From: CAZUNO01 sp964621445 [NCBI: Candidatus Hadarchaeota archaeon]
GTDB lineage: Archaea; CAYQAE01; CAYVLA01
NCBI GenBank assembly: GCA_964621445.1
Contig: CAZUNO010000042.1
Span: 1 to 16,534, forward strand
Direction of reading: 5' to 3'
Length of the DNA: 16,534 nt
The position numbers were made by a program, and so were the translations under genes. Positions 7,371 to 15,008 of this stretch are shown in pieces. The notes beneath the pieces are model-generated. The model was not told where the DNA came from and ran no database searches. It saw only the letters and a list, made by a program, of their open reading frames with translations. Each line of letters opens with the position of its first letter. Within the stretch, counting starts at the first letter, position 1.

Positions 7371-7381
7371 ATAACTAGCAG

Positions 7382-7909
7382 GTGACCAAGGAGAAGGTCG
7401 TTGAATTGAATAGCTATAGCAACTGCCAGCAGGAAGAAGGTAAGGCCATGCAGGCCAGGGCAAAGGCGCGCCAAAGAGAAGTTAGGAAAAGGCACCAACA
7501 AAAGGCGAAAACCATAAACCGGAGATTGAGGAATACCAACCGTAAGCTTACCCATAATAAAGAATTCCATGAGAATGTTCGGGCAGCAAGAAAAAAACAG
7601 AGAGAAGCAAGAGAAAGGCATCTGATGAAAACGAGGGCCATAAAGCAGAAACTGGACGTTATACACCGGCGACAAAAGCTTCGGAAGCTTGGACAGATTA
7701 CCAATAAATCCAAAAGCAGTAATTCTACCGAGCAAAACTTTCCTGAGGAGAGAGTTAAGCGGAGAACCTTTGCAGGGTTCAGGAATAGGGATCTATCCTG
7801 GCTTAGCTTGCGTGGGAAAGGTCGGAAGGCACATCCTATATCGCATAGAAGGTCACAGTCTGTTGTGAACAAGACGAAAAATACCGGAGGAAAATCAGAT
7901 GACGAATAA
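7382..7909 (+). CDS. Highly basic repeat protein, possible GvpI analogue
   Basis: A 175-residue protein extremely rich in Lys and Arg. Two halves of its centre repeat: RQREVRKRHQQKAKTINRRL (from residue 30) and KQREARERHLMKTRAIKQKL (from 72) share the pattern QRExRxRHxxKxxxI, so an internal duplication is likely. The rest is polar, with a Ser/Lys-rich acidic-ended tail. I do not recognise a domain. In halophile clusters GvpI is also a small, strongly basic, poorly conserved protein, which makes it the nearest analogue by property and context; that is inference. GTG 7382 is the longest start; TTG 7406 or ATG 7448 (preceded by GGAAGAAGG) are possible. It lies 11 bases after gvpO and its last codons hold the ribosome binding site of the next small ORF. 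Confidence 0.75.
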   Translation: MTKEKVVELNSYSNCQQEEGKAMQARAKARQREVRKRHQQKAKTINRRLRNTNRKLTHNKEFHENVRAARKKQREARERHLMKTRAIKQKLDVIHRRQKLRKLGQITNKSKSSNSTEQNFPEERVKRRTFAGFRNRDLSWLSLRGKGRKAHPISHRRSQSVVNKTKNTGGKSDDE

Positions 7910-8015
7910 TATGAAGCTGAAAATACTTAGTGCCAAATGGTGGCTCCCAGCTTCAATAGGATTCAGGAGTCCATCTATACGGCGGGAAAACCCTGGAGGT
8001 TCTGGGGATGACTGA
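7899..8015 (+). CDS. Small ORF of 38 residues overlapping two genes
   Basis: ATG 7899 follows GGAGG (7886-7890) by 8 bases, an ideal distance. The 38-codon frame begins MTNNMKLKILSAKWWLPASI and ends in GGSGDD. It overlaps the end of the basic-protein gene by 11 bases and the start of the ATPase gene by 8 bases (ATGACTGA), so it would couple translation across what is otherwise a 98-base gap. The product is basic with a WW pair and no known family. The ATPase also has its own GGAGGT. It could be a real small protein, a coupling peptide, or a chance frame. Confidence 0.45.
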   Translation: MTNNMKLKILSAKWWLPASIGFRSPSIRRENPGGSGDD

Positions 8016-10257
8016 GGAGGGGGACGTCGAGCTACGGGTCGCTGAGGCGAGGCATAGAGATGTGGGTAGGGGAATAGCCCGTATAGAGACCGGTGTCATG
8101 TCGCGGCTGGGGGTGGTGAGCGGAGATGTCATTGAGCTTCAGGGGAAGAGAACCGTTCCCGCACTTGTTTGGCCTGGCTATCCAGATGATACGGGAAGTG
8201 AAATAGTCAGAGTGGATGGCAATATCAGGGGTAATCTGAAAGTAGCTCTCGATGACAGGATAAAGATCAGGAAGGCCAAGGTGAGCGAGGCCAAAGAGAT
8301 CACCGTTATTTCTAGCCAACGAGTTAGAATTGCTGGCGGTCCAGCGCATGTACGAAGGGTGTTACAGGGAAGACCAGTGGTCAAAGGACAAAACGTTAGA
8401 ATCCAAGTGTTGGGCAGCCCACGTACCTTTACCATTCAGGATACCAATCCGGAAGATGTAGTCCTAATGCGGCCCGATACGAGGGTCAATATTAAGACCG
8501 CAGAAACCGGCAAACCTCCTGAAACAAAGGGCACCCGAGTGACCTACGAGGACATTGGAGGCCTGAGGAGAGAAATTGAGCTTGTCCGTGAAATGGTTGA
8601 ACTCCCTCTCCGCCACCCGGAGCTATTCCAGCGCATGGGGATAGAACCGCCCAAAGGGATCCTTCTTTACGGGCCTCCAGGAACTGGGAAGACACTGATA
8701 GCCAAGGCTGTGGCGAATGAGACATTCGCCAACTTCCTATTCATCAGCGGGCCCGAGGTCATGGCTCGTTATTATGGTGAGAGCGAGCAGAGAATCCGAG
8801 AAATCTTTCAAAAGGCGGAATCCAACTCTCCGGCCATCATTTTTATTGACGAGTTTGACTCCATCGCCCCTAAGAGAGAAGAGGTTGGAGGCGAGAAACA
8901 AGTTGAAAAGAGGGTGGTGGCCCAGCTACTCTCTCTCATGGACGGTCTAGAGACTCGTGGAGAGGTGGTTGTAATAGCCGCCACTAACAGGCCTGGGTTG
9001 ATAGATGAAGCTTTACGTCGAGGCGGCCGGTTTGACCGAGAGATAGAGATAGGTGTACCTGATAGAAATGGTAGAAAGGAAATACTTCAGGTTCATACCC
9101 GGGGAATGCCGCTTGCGGATGATGTGAACCTCAAAAATCTGGCGGATTTAACTCATGGATTTGTTGGCGCTGACCTCTCTTCGCTGTGTAAGGAGGCAGC
9201 TATGCATGCGCTGCGAGAGGTAGCCCGGAAGATAGAGTTTGAAAAGGAAATACCGCCCGAAGTTTTGAAGGAACTTCAGGTGACAAATCAGGACTTCAAC
9301 CAGGCACTAAGAAATGTGGAACCCAGCGCAATGCGCGAGGTATTCGTTGAGGTTCCCCAAGTGAACTGGGATGATGTTGGCGGGCTTGAGGAATCGAAGA
9401 GACATCTCATTGAGGCCGTTGAGTGGCCTCTGAGATTTCCGGAGGCGTTTGAAACACTAGGGACGGCACCGGCAAAAGGGGTTCTCCTCTTTGGTCCTCC
9501 TGGCACCGGCAAGACCATGCTGGCAAAGGCAGTGGCCACCGAGAGCAACGCCAACTTCATAGCCATAAAGGGTCCGGAGATCTTCAATAAATTCGTGGGA
9601 GAGTCAGAGAGGGCTGTCCGAGAGATATTCCGCAAGGCAAGACAGGTCGCCCCGGCAGTGATATTTTTCGACGAGATCGAGTCCATCGCGTCAGACCGGG
9701 GCTTTGCTACCGACTCTCAGGTAGGAGAACGAGTAGTGAGCCAGCTCCTAACTGAGCTGGACGGAATAGAGGATACCAAGCAGGTCGTAGTCTTGGCGGC
9801 CACCAACCGGCCGGACCTTGTTGACTCTGCACTCCTTCGTCCAGGTCGCCTAGAACGCCTGATATATGTGTGTCCACCCAACCAAAAAGAAAGAGAGGAA
9901 ATTTTCAACATACATCTTTCCGGTCTTTCCCTGGATCCAAGTGTAGATGTTGAGGAGCTTTCCAGAATGACGGAGAGCTACGTTGGCGCCGACATCGAAT
10001 CCCTTTGCCGACAGGCGGCAGTCCTGGCAATGAGGAATTTCATCAAGCCCAGTATGGATCGAGACTCGGTGGTGAAGGGTATCAAGAATGTACAGATAGG
10101 AAAAAACGATCTTCATCATGCCGTCGCCTCTCTGAAGCCGGTAGCATTGCATGAAAAGCTTACGGAATATGTGGAAATAGCGGAGGGCTTCGCCAGACCC
10201 ATGGAAGCTGAGATATCTCAGATGCCGAAGGGAGGGACCAGTGACGATGAGGGATGA
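8008..10257 (+). CDS. CDC48/VAT-type double AAA+ ATPase
   Basis: A 749-residue unfoldase of the CDC48/p97/VAT family. In order: an N domain with double-psi barrel (about 1-165, [22 protein letters not shown] is typical); D1 ring with Walker A GPPGTGKT (222-229), Walker B IIFIDE (277-282), pore loop RYYGESE, sensor AATNRP and arginine-finger motif [10 protein letters not shown]2 ring with Walker A GPPGTGKT (496-503), Walker B VIFFDE (551-556), pore loop KFVGESE and ALLRPGRLE. Both ATP sites look intact. The family hexamer pulls proteins apart for remodelling or degradation. Its place inside the gas vesicle operon, between gvpO and gvpF with overlapping neighbours, suggests a dedicated job such as handling aggregates of hydrophobic GvpA or dismantling vesicles; this is inference. 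ATG 8008 follows GGAGGT (7995-8000). The end overlaps the regulator gene by 17 bases. Confidence 0.95.
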   Translation: MTEEGDVELRVAEARHRDVGRGIARIETGVMSRLGVVSGDVIELQGKRTVPALVWPGYPDDTGSEIVRVDGNIRGNLKVALDDRIKIRKAKVSEAKEITVISSQRVRIAGGPAHVRRVLQGRPVVKGQNVRIQVLGSPRTFTIQDTNPEDVVLMRPDTRVNIKTAETGKPPETKGTRVTYEDIGGLRREIELVREMVELPLRHPELFQRMGIEPPKGILLYGPPGTGKTLIAKAVANETFANFLFISGPEVMARYYGESEQRIREIFQKAESNSPAIIFIDEFDSIAPKREEVGGEKQVEKRVVAQLLSLMDGLETRGEVVVIAATNRPGLIDEALRRGGRFDREIEIGVPDRNGRKEILQVHTRGMPLADDVNLKNLADLTHGFVGADLSSLCKEAAMHALREVARKIEFEKEIPPEVLKELQVTNQDFNQALRNVEPSAMREVFVEVPQVNWDDVGGLEESKRHLIEAVEWPLRFPEAFETLGTAPAKGVLLFGPPGTGKTMLAKAVATESNANFIAIKGPEIFNKFVGESERAVREIFRKARQVAPAVIFFDEIESIASDRGFATDSQVGERVVSQLLTELDGIEDTKQVVVLAATNRPDLVDSALLRPGRLERLIYVCPPNQKEREEIFNIHLSGLSLDPSVDVEELSRMTESYVGADIESLCRQAAVLAMRNFIKPSMDRDSVVKGIKNVQIGKNDLHHAVASLKPVALHEKLTEYVEIAEGFARPMEAEISQMPKGGTSDDEG

Positions 10258-11140
10258 AAATTGGTTTTCCTCTTCCCTTGGCCAGGACAAGATTGACCTG
10301 GATCAGCTCTTAACCAGCATCCATCAGCCGGGTCATGCTCTCCACTTGTATGGACCTTCAGCCGACAGGTATGCCATCCATGAGGCCTTTCTAAACTCGG
10401 CTCACGGAGAATCTGATGCTCTCTATATCGCAGATATAGGTTCAAACACGGCTAGTGCACTTCAAAAGACGCATCCGGAATTGGAGATCGTGCCCGCCAA
10501 AGAAGTTAAAGCCTGCTTGACACGATCAATCAACGGGCTTTCAATCCTTATGGACGGGTCATCAATGTTATCAGCTAACGCAGAGCTCTTCGACCAAGGT
10601 GAGGGCGATATGCCCTTTATCGAGGGTAGACTCGAAAAGCTTAGTAGGACTAACCGTATCCTGTGTACATATGATGTGACCAGTACACCCTCTGATCTAC
10701 TTAAGCAGGTAGTGGAATGCCACGACAAGCTGATTCTTACCAATGAAGATGTCACCATGCTTTCATCGCCTGCGTTATCCGACCTTCAAGCCGCCGACGA
10801 TGGTATCTTGGAGAGGTTTGTCAAGAACTACCTCGACATGTTAGTGTTGACATTGGTGATGAAGAAACCCATGTGCGGGACTGAAATAATGAAAACAATT
10901 CACAGAAATTTCAATGTGCTGGTGAGTCCAGGCACAATCTACCCCCTACTTCACCAGTTGGAGGATGAAGGTCTACTGAGATGTGAATACGGAATGAAGA
11001 AAAAGGTGTACCGACACGTCTCGTCGCGACGGGACCAAATTCTGGATATGATTTCTGACCATCTTCAAATAAACTCAGTGCTGGGGACAATGCTGTCCCA
11101 AACAAAGGAACGGACCGCGGAGCAGGAGGTGTATGATTGA
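10241..11140 (+). CDS. Regulator: RecA/KaiC-derived MEDS-like sensor fused to PadR winged helix
   Basis: A 299-residue protein with two parts. Residues about 195-270 are a PadR-type winged helix: LDMLVLTLVMKKPMCGTEIM, then SPGTIYPLLHQLEDEGLL and a basic wing GMKKKVYRHVSSR. The N-terminal part (about 25-175) has a HALHLYGPSADRYAIHEAFL start, DALYIADIG and INGLSILMDGSSM, resembling the MEDS/DcmR sensory domain or a KaiC-like fold without a Walker A loop; that assignment is tentative. PadR proteins are usually ligand-controlled repressors. It probably controls the locus, perhaps through the gvpA inverted repeat. Haloarchaea use GvpD (P-loop sensor-like) and GvpE at the corresponding place before gvpF, so this may be a one-protein replacement. 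GTG 10241 sits 5 bases after GGAGG (10231-10235); ATG 10247 is an alternative. It overlaps the ATPase gene upstream and gvpF downstream. Confidence 0.82.
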   Translation: MTMRDENWFSSSLGQDKIDLDQLLTSIHQPGHALHLYGPSADRYAIHEAFLNSAHGESDALYIADIGSNTASALQKTHPELEIVPAKEVKACLTRSINGLSILMDGSSMLSANAELFDQGEGDMPFIEGRLEKLSRTNRILCTYDVTSTPSDLLKQVVECHDKLILTNEDVTMLSSPALSDLQAADDGILERFVKNYLDMLVLTLVMKKPMCGTEIMKTIHRNFNVLVSPGTIYPLLHQLEDEGLLRCEYGMKKKVYRHVSSRRDQILDMISDHLQINSVLGTMLSQTKERTAEQEVYD

Positions 11141-11796
11141 GAAAGGCGAAAAGAGGAAAATACGTTTATTGTGTAGCCCCATCAAATGGTGAAAAAAGGA
11201 GTTACGGTAATCTGGGCATGGATGGTGAGGAAGTTTATACCATCAGCTATAAGCAGGTGGCAGCGGTAGTCAGCGATGCCAAGGTGAAGGAATACGAACC
11301 GAACCCGGAAAACGCAAGGAAACATGACCAAGTGATAAGGAAGGTGATGGAGGATTGCACTGTGTTACCCATGGCCTTGGGGATGGTGTTCAAAGATAAG
11401 AGGACGATGCTATTAGTGATCAGGGCCTCATACCGGGCGATTAAGAAAAGCCTAGATGCTTTTCAAAATAAGGTGGAGCTAGGGGTTAAGATCATTGTTC
11501 CTCAAGACCAGACTGACCATGCCGATGACCATTCATTTCAGAAAGCCAAGTCTGACATTCTTAGTTCCCTTTCCGAATTGGCCTGCAAAACTAAGGAAGG
11601 CAGGCTTTTCAGTGATAGATTGTTGCTAAATGCTTCTTTCCTAGTACAAAGAGATGAAACTGAGGCTTTCTCGAAGACGCTTGGTGATCTGGATGATAAA
11701 TATCGATCTCTAGAAGCCAAGTACAGCGGCCCATGGGCTCCCTATAACTTCGTTAATATAAAGATAGCTGGCCAGGGCCCAGGAGGAAGGCACTGA
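11137..11796 (+). CDS. gvpF: Gas vesicle protein GvpF (GvpF/L family)
   Basis: A 219-residue GvpF/L family protein. It starts with the family motif KRGKYVYCVAP and has ARKHDQVIRKVMEDCTVLPMALGMVFKD in the middle, with LLLNASFLVQRDE and SGPWAPYNFVNI near the end. GvpF binds GvpA in halophiles and is thought to chaperone shell monomers at nucleation. TTG 11137 is chosen because GGAGG (11125-11129) lies 7 bases upstream; it overlaps the regulator's TGA in the arrangement TTGA. Assignment as F rather than L rests on its place immediately before gvpG, as in haloarchaea. Confidence 0.93.
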   Translation: MRKAKRGKYVYCVAPSNGEKRSYGNLGMDGEEVYTISYKQVAAVVSDAKVKEYEPNPENARKHDQVIRKVMEDCTVLPMALGMVFKDKRTMLLVIRASYRAIKKSLDAFQNKVELGVKIIVPQDQTDHADDHSFQKAKSDILSSLSELACKTKEGRLFSDRLLLNASFLVQRDETEAFSKTLGDLDDKYRSLEAKYSGPWAPYNFVNIKIAGQGPGGRH

Positions 11797-11807
11797 GGAG
11801 GAGAAGC

Positions 11808-12143
11808 ATGGCACTCATAATTGATGACTTGGCCGACCTCAGCGGGTTCTTTTTAGTCGGCATGCCGTGGTCAATGTTCCTATCTCGGCTGCAAGATATA
11901 GCGTACTCGCAGATGTATGATGCACAGGCTCTAAAGGATAAGATCAGGGAGAATCAGATGCTATACGAACTCGGAGAGATCTCAGAGGGCGAATATGAGG
12001 AGAACAACGAGGAGTTACTGCGAAAATTGGAGCTGGCCGAGCGTTACAGCCAATTCGATCTTGAAACCAGAGCTGACAGGCTCAGCGATAAGACGCAGGA
12101 TGACCAGGAAGATGAAAAGCTTATTCTAGGAGGAGGAAACTAG
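11808..12143 (+). CDS. gvpG: Gas vesicle protein GvpG
   Basis: A 111-residue small accessory protein. It shows the GvpG layout: a hydrophobic N-terminus (GFFLVGMPWSMFLSRLQDIA), then the helical segment LKDKIRENQMLYELGEISEGEYEENNEELLRKLELAERY, with the typical GEISEGEYEE signature, and an acidic tail. GvpG is thought to act with GvpF in early vesicle assembly. ATG 11808 is preceded by GAGGAGGAG starting at 11795, inside and after the gvpF stop. Its own stop TAG directly abuts the ATG of gvpJ, and its last codons (AGGAGGAGG) form the gvpJ ribosome binding site. Confidence 0.88.
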   Translation: MALIIDDLADLSGFFLVGMPWSMFLSRLQDIAYSQMYDAQALKDKIRENQMLYELGEISEGEYEENNEELLRKLELAERYSQFDLETRADRLSDKTQDDQEDEKLILGGGN

Positions 12144-12500
12144 ATGTCAGGACTAAGTCCCAGCCGAGAAGGTGGACAAGGTTTAGCTGATGCCATAGAC
12201 AAGATACTGGACAAGGGACTGGTGATAAACGCCGATATCACCGTCTCACTGGCTGGAGTGGAACTACTCGGCATAAAGATAAGGGCCGCGGTAGCCTCGC
12301 TAGAAACCGCTGCCAAGTATGGACTTGAATTTCCTTCCGGCACCAATCTAAATACACCGGGATGGAAGAATGCGGGTATTGGCATCATGACCTGCCCTGC
12401 CTGCGGAAATGAAACCGGGAGGAGCACCTTCCTTGAAAAAGGGTGCCCGATATGTGGATGGAATGGGTCTCCCCCATCCAGAGAGGTTGCTACGACATGA
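12144..12500 (+). CDS. gvpJ: GvpJ-type minor shell protein with C-terminal zinc ribbon
   Basis: A 118-residue protein. Residues 12-62 form a GvpA/J/M domain (GLADAIDKILDKGLVINADI, TVSLAGVELLGIKIRAAVAS). After a short linker, residues 84-104 hold a four-cysteine knuckle pair, CPAC (84-87) and CPIC (101-104), typical of a zinc ribbon and not part of the usual GvpJ. GvpJ is a minor shell-family protein linked to tip or shape formation in halophiles. The zinc ribbon could bind a partner, GvpK or the ATPase, or nucleic acid; this is inference. The name J rather than A rests on divergence from GvpA at 5598 and on the G-J-K order. Its TGA overlaps the gvpK ATG (ATGA), so the two are translationally coupled. 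Confidence 0.88.
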   Translation: MSGLSPSREGGQGLADAIDKILDKGLVINADITVSLAGVELLGIKIRAAVASLETAAKYGLEFPSGTNLNTPGWKNAGIGIMTCPACGNETGRSTFLEKGCPICGWNGSPPSREVATT

Positions 12501-12817
12501 CCGTGGAAATAGACGAAGACAACCTCAGCAAGGGGCTACTTGGGTTGGTTATGGCACTAGTTGAGATCATAAGAGACGTGCTCGAGGAACAAGCCCTGAG
12601 AAGAATGGAGGGAGAAGAACTAACCGATGATGAGGTGGAGAGGCTAGGTACATCCCTCATGGAGCTGGACAAGGCAATCCAATCGATCAAGGACCAGCAC
12701 GAACTGGAGGACACCGTTGACCAGGTTAAGAGTAGCCTAGATGATGTGGCTGACGAGGCACTGCGCACGCTTATTGACCCTGAAAAATGGAGGGAACAAC
12801 AGATTGCCAGCCATTAG
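12497..12817 (+). CDS. gvpK: Gas vesicle protein GvpK
   Basis: A 106-residue protein matching GvpK: NLSKGLLGLVMALVEIIRDV, LEEQALRRMEGEELTDDEVERLGTSLMELDKAI and an acidic helical end. GvpK is an assembly accessory protein and interacts with other minor Gvps in halophiles. The start at ATG 12497 overlaps the gvpJ stop by four bases. The frame is open upstream to an ATG at 12443, but that would lie inside the gvpJ zinc-ribbon coding region and lacks family similarity. A weak GAGAGG (12481-12486) precedes the chosen start, so coupling to gvpJ probably drives translation. Confidence 0.92.
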   Translation: MTVEIDEDNLSKGLLGLVMALVEIIRDVLEEQALRRMEGEELTDDEVERLGTSLMELDKAIQSIKDQHELEDTVDQVKSSLDDVADEALRTLIDPEKWREQQIASH

Positions 12818-12857
12818 AACAAGAGCAGGGCACGGGGAAATAGAGGACACAGAGACC

Positions 12858-13634
12858 ATGGAATGCGAGGGCAGATATATCTACTGCATGTGTAAGGCCG
12901 AAGAACCGGTAACCCTGGGCAAAATCGGAATCGGGAACAGTGAGGTTTACTCCATTTGCCATCAGGGCGTCGCAGCCATGGTCCATATCTGTAAAGCAAA
13001 GCCCTACGAATCATCCGATGAGGAGAGAGTCAAGGAATGGGTCCTGTCTCATCAATACACGATAGACAAGGCGACGGAAAAATTTGGAACGGTAATCCCT
13101 TTCACCTTTGACACCATATTCAAGGGCGGCGATGAGAAAGTCAAGGAATGGATTGGCCAGCACCTATATAGGCTGAGGCAAAAGCTTGATTCCCTTCAAA
13201 ACCTGGACGAATACGGGGTTCAGATTTACTGGGATGCTAGAGCCTCCAAGCATGGGATGGGGACCAATGGTGAACAGGAAGGCCAACAAGAAAAATCTAG
13301 AAAGAAGGGAGGTATGGGCATGGCCTACCTGATGAAGCGAAAGGCAGAAAAGGAAGCCGAAAGATCTAGCCAGGAGAAAGCGGATGAGTTGCGCAATGAC
13401 CTGTTTACACGCATCAAGGCCTATACACAAGAAGCCAAAACTTCCAAGTCCACCCCCAAGTTCGCTAATAGAGAGAGAACTGATAAGAAGCTCTTAGTGG
13501 ATCTTTCCTGTCTGGTTTCCAGGGATTCACTGTCTGGTCTGAGTAAGGAGCTGGAGGAAATAGACGGCCGGAGCGACTTTGAAGTCCGGTTTACAGGGCC
13601 TTGGCCACCGTACTCCTTCGTGCAAGGTTTCTAG
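12858..13634 (+). CDS. gvpL: Gas vesicle protein GvpL (second GvpF/L family member)
   Basis: A second, longer GvpF/L protein (258 residues from this start). It has the opening motif GRYIYCMCKAEE, LSHQYTIDKATEKFGTVIPFTFDTIFK in the middle, a YLMKRKAEKEAERSSQEKA helical region, and LLVDLSCLVSRDS and RFTGPWPPYSFVQGF at the end, all in family order. A charged stretch (KHGMGTNGEQEGQQEKSRKKGGMGM) lengthens the loop before the helical region compared with the GvpF at 11137. Called L because it follows gvpK, as in haloarchaea. The frame is open to 12741, overlapping gvpK; ATG 12858 is chosen because the family motif begins five residues later, with GAGGAC (12843-12848) as a modest ribosome binding site. 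Confidence 0.93.
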   Translation: MECEGRYIYCMCKAEEPVTLGKIGIGNSEVYSICHQGVAAMVHICKAKPYESSDEERVKEWVLSHQYTIDKATEKFGTVIPFTFDTIFKGGDEKVKEWIGQHLYRLRQKLDSLQNLDEYGVQIYWDARASKHGMGTNGEQEGQQEKSRKKGGMGMAYLMKRKAEKEAERSSQEKADELRNDLFTRIKAYTQEAKTSKSTPKFANRERTDKKLLVDLSCLVSRDSLSGLSKELEEIDGRSDFEVRFTGPWPPYSFVQGF

Positions 13635-13657
13635 TGCAAAATAGGGAGCTTTTTAAC

Positions 13658-14248
13658 ATGCAACCCACGAGAGACCGCGAATGCACCATCACCGACCTAC
13701 TGAACAGGGTCCTTGACAAGGGGGCCATTATCATTGCAGATGTTGTGATAACTCTGGGTGGGGTGCCCCTAATAGGTGTGAATTTGAAGGCGGTAATAGC
13801 GGGAATGCAAACCATGCTTGACCAGGGTCTAATGGAGGAATGGGACAAGGAGATCCGATCCAATCATGGGGAAGAGGCATTGGAAGGTGAAAGTGAGGAG
13901 AAAGTTATGGCAGGCTTCGTTGGCTCCTACTGTAAGAAGAGAGGGCCAATTAGGGCCTGGAAGTCCGGAAGGATATGCGTGACTGACAAGAACCTTGCTT
14001 TGTTGCAGATCGGGGAAAAGCAGCCTGATGTAATAATTGCCCTCTCTGAGATTCGACAGGTTTCTCTGGTCAATATCTCATCGTTCATCGGGGTCCCACT
14101 TCAGGGTCTAGTGGTTTCAACTAATTCAGCTGGGTCCTGGTTAATGAAAACGGCAGATGTCTCTGCACTGGGGCGGCTTATCAACCGGGAAGCGCAACTG
14201 CCCGGTGATTTTTCTAACCAACAAGGTGGATTAATTGCAAATGCTTGA
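13658..14248 (+). CDS. gvpM: GvpM-type shell-family protein fused to a PH/GRAM/CheF-like domain
   Basis: A 196-residue protein. Residues 10-65 are a GvpA/J/M domain (ITDLLNRVLDKGAIIIADVV, ITLGGVPLIGVNLKAVIAGM). After an acidic linker, residues about 82-177 look like a pleckstrin-like beta sandwich: GRICVTDKNLALLQIG, then DVIIALSEIRQVSLVNISSF and LVVSTNSAGSWLMKTAD, the order of strands seen in GRAM/bacterial PH domains and in the archaeal taxis adaptor CheF. Ordinary GvpM has about 80 residues, so this tail is an addition. GvpM is a minor protein of early assembly. The extra domain could tie vesicles to a membrane, cytoskeleton or taxis component; this is inference. ATG 13658 follows GGGAG (13644-13648). 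It is the last gene of the plus-strand cluster and converges with the next gene, 30 bases away. Confidence 0.87.
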   Translation: MQPTRDRECTITDLLNRVLDKGAIIIADVVITLGGVPLIGVNLKAVIAGMQTMLDQGLMEEWDKEIRSNHGEEALEGESEEKVMAGFVGSYCKKRGPIRAWKSGRICVTDKNLALLQIGEKQPDVIIALSEIRQVSLVNISSFIGVPLQGLVVSTNSAGSWLMKTADVSALGRLINREAQLPGDFSNQQGGLIANA

Positions 14249-14278
14249 TAGATAACTGGGATACGGTTGATCCTAATT

Positions 14279-14863
14279 CTAGCGTATATTCTTTATCCTG
14301 ATGTCATTTTGAAGATTCATCTTCAATCGATGTTTGGCTCCCAGGAACAGTAGCCCCGTCTCTCCTTCCTTCAATGTTGAATTGATTCTTTTTGCAATGT
14401 ATTTGTCCCTTTTTCGCAACAAATCATGTTTTCGCGATGCATATTGGCGTTTTGCTTGGTTTGCTGGTGGGGTGGGTTCCATAGATGATTTGATACCATC
14501 ATATTCGATCTTCAACAAATCCGGGTCCTCAGTTCCCTCCACGGTTGCCCCCATTTCCATCAGCTTTTTCAGAAGCTTGAAGTTTCTACTACCGCGTTCT
14601 GCAGCCTCACGTACGATTCTGGCCTCCTCACCGCACTGAGGAAGGCCGTCTTGGTAGATTCTCACATTCACCCAGTCGACATCTAGTTTGGTTATTTTTC
14701 TTTCCAGATTATCCCAGAACGCCTTAATTTTTCTGGACTTCCTTCGCCACCCACCTGGACCAAATTTGGAGAGTGTTTTCTTCCTGATTCCGTCTCTTAG
14801 GCTTCCCATGTCGGAAGGGGCGTGAATTATGCGTGCTATGAATAGGTTTCTCACGGAAACCAC
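14279..14863 (-). CDS. Hypothetical protein with C-terminal GLLFLGAKH motif
   Basis: A 194-residue basic soluble protein on the minus strand. I do not recognise the family. The N-terminal half begins with IARIIHAPSDMGSLRDGIRK and contains VDWVNVRIYQDGLP, CGEEARIVREAAERGSRNF and KLLKKLMEMGATVEGTEDP. After a Pro-rich linker the C-terminal part reads KRDKYIAKRINSTLKEGETG, LLFLGAKHRL and LQNDIRIKNI (about 152-193), which looks like a conserved unit with a possible ligand-binding GAKH. No signal peptide or membrane helix is seen. Start GTG 14863 is supported by a TATA-like box about 20 bases upstream, implying a leaderless mRNA; GTG 14854 is another option. It converges on gvpM and is downstream of gvpH, so a link to gas vesicles is possible but unproven. 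Confidence 0.75.
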   Translation of the reverse strand: MVSVRNLFIARIIHAPSDMGSLRDGIRKKTLSKFGPGGWRRKSRKIKAFWDNLERKITKLDVDWVNVRIYQDGLPQCGEEARIVREAAERGSRNFKLLKKLMEMGATVEGTEDPDLLKIEYDGIKSSMEPTPPANQAKRQYASRKHDLLRKRDKYIAKRINSTLKEGETGLLFLGAKHRLKMNLQNDIRIKNIR

Positions 14864-14877
14864 GGCTTTAATCGGCG

Positions 14878-14890
14878 TTTATTTTATCTT
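14878..14890 (-). promoter_or_regulatory. TATA-like box for the hypothetical gene
   Basis: The minus strand reads AAGATAAAATAAA here, centred about 21 bases upstream of GTG 14863. No Shine-Dalgarno sequence lies between, in keeping with a leaderless transcript separate from the gvpH operon. Confidence 0.4.
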
Positions 14891-15008
14891 GGCTCTATCT
14901 AATGAGTCCTACATAATCGTTCCTGCCCGTTTCCGAAGAAGTGGACTCCTATAGGGGAGTTATTACGGAATAGGTTCCATTGATTAAGATCTTTGAGGAA
15001 TTCAGGAA

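Noticed and set aside
7414-7872. Minus-strand open frame of 152 codons with hydrophobic, Cys-rich stretches
   Set aside because: It is the antisense of the Lys/Arg-rich gene at 7382-7909; antisense of Lys/Arg codons produces Leu/Phe/Ser runs that look like membrane segments.
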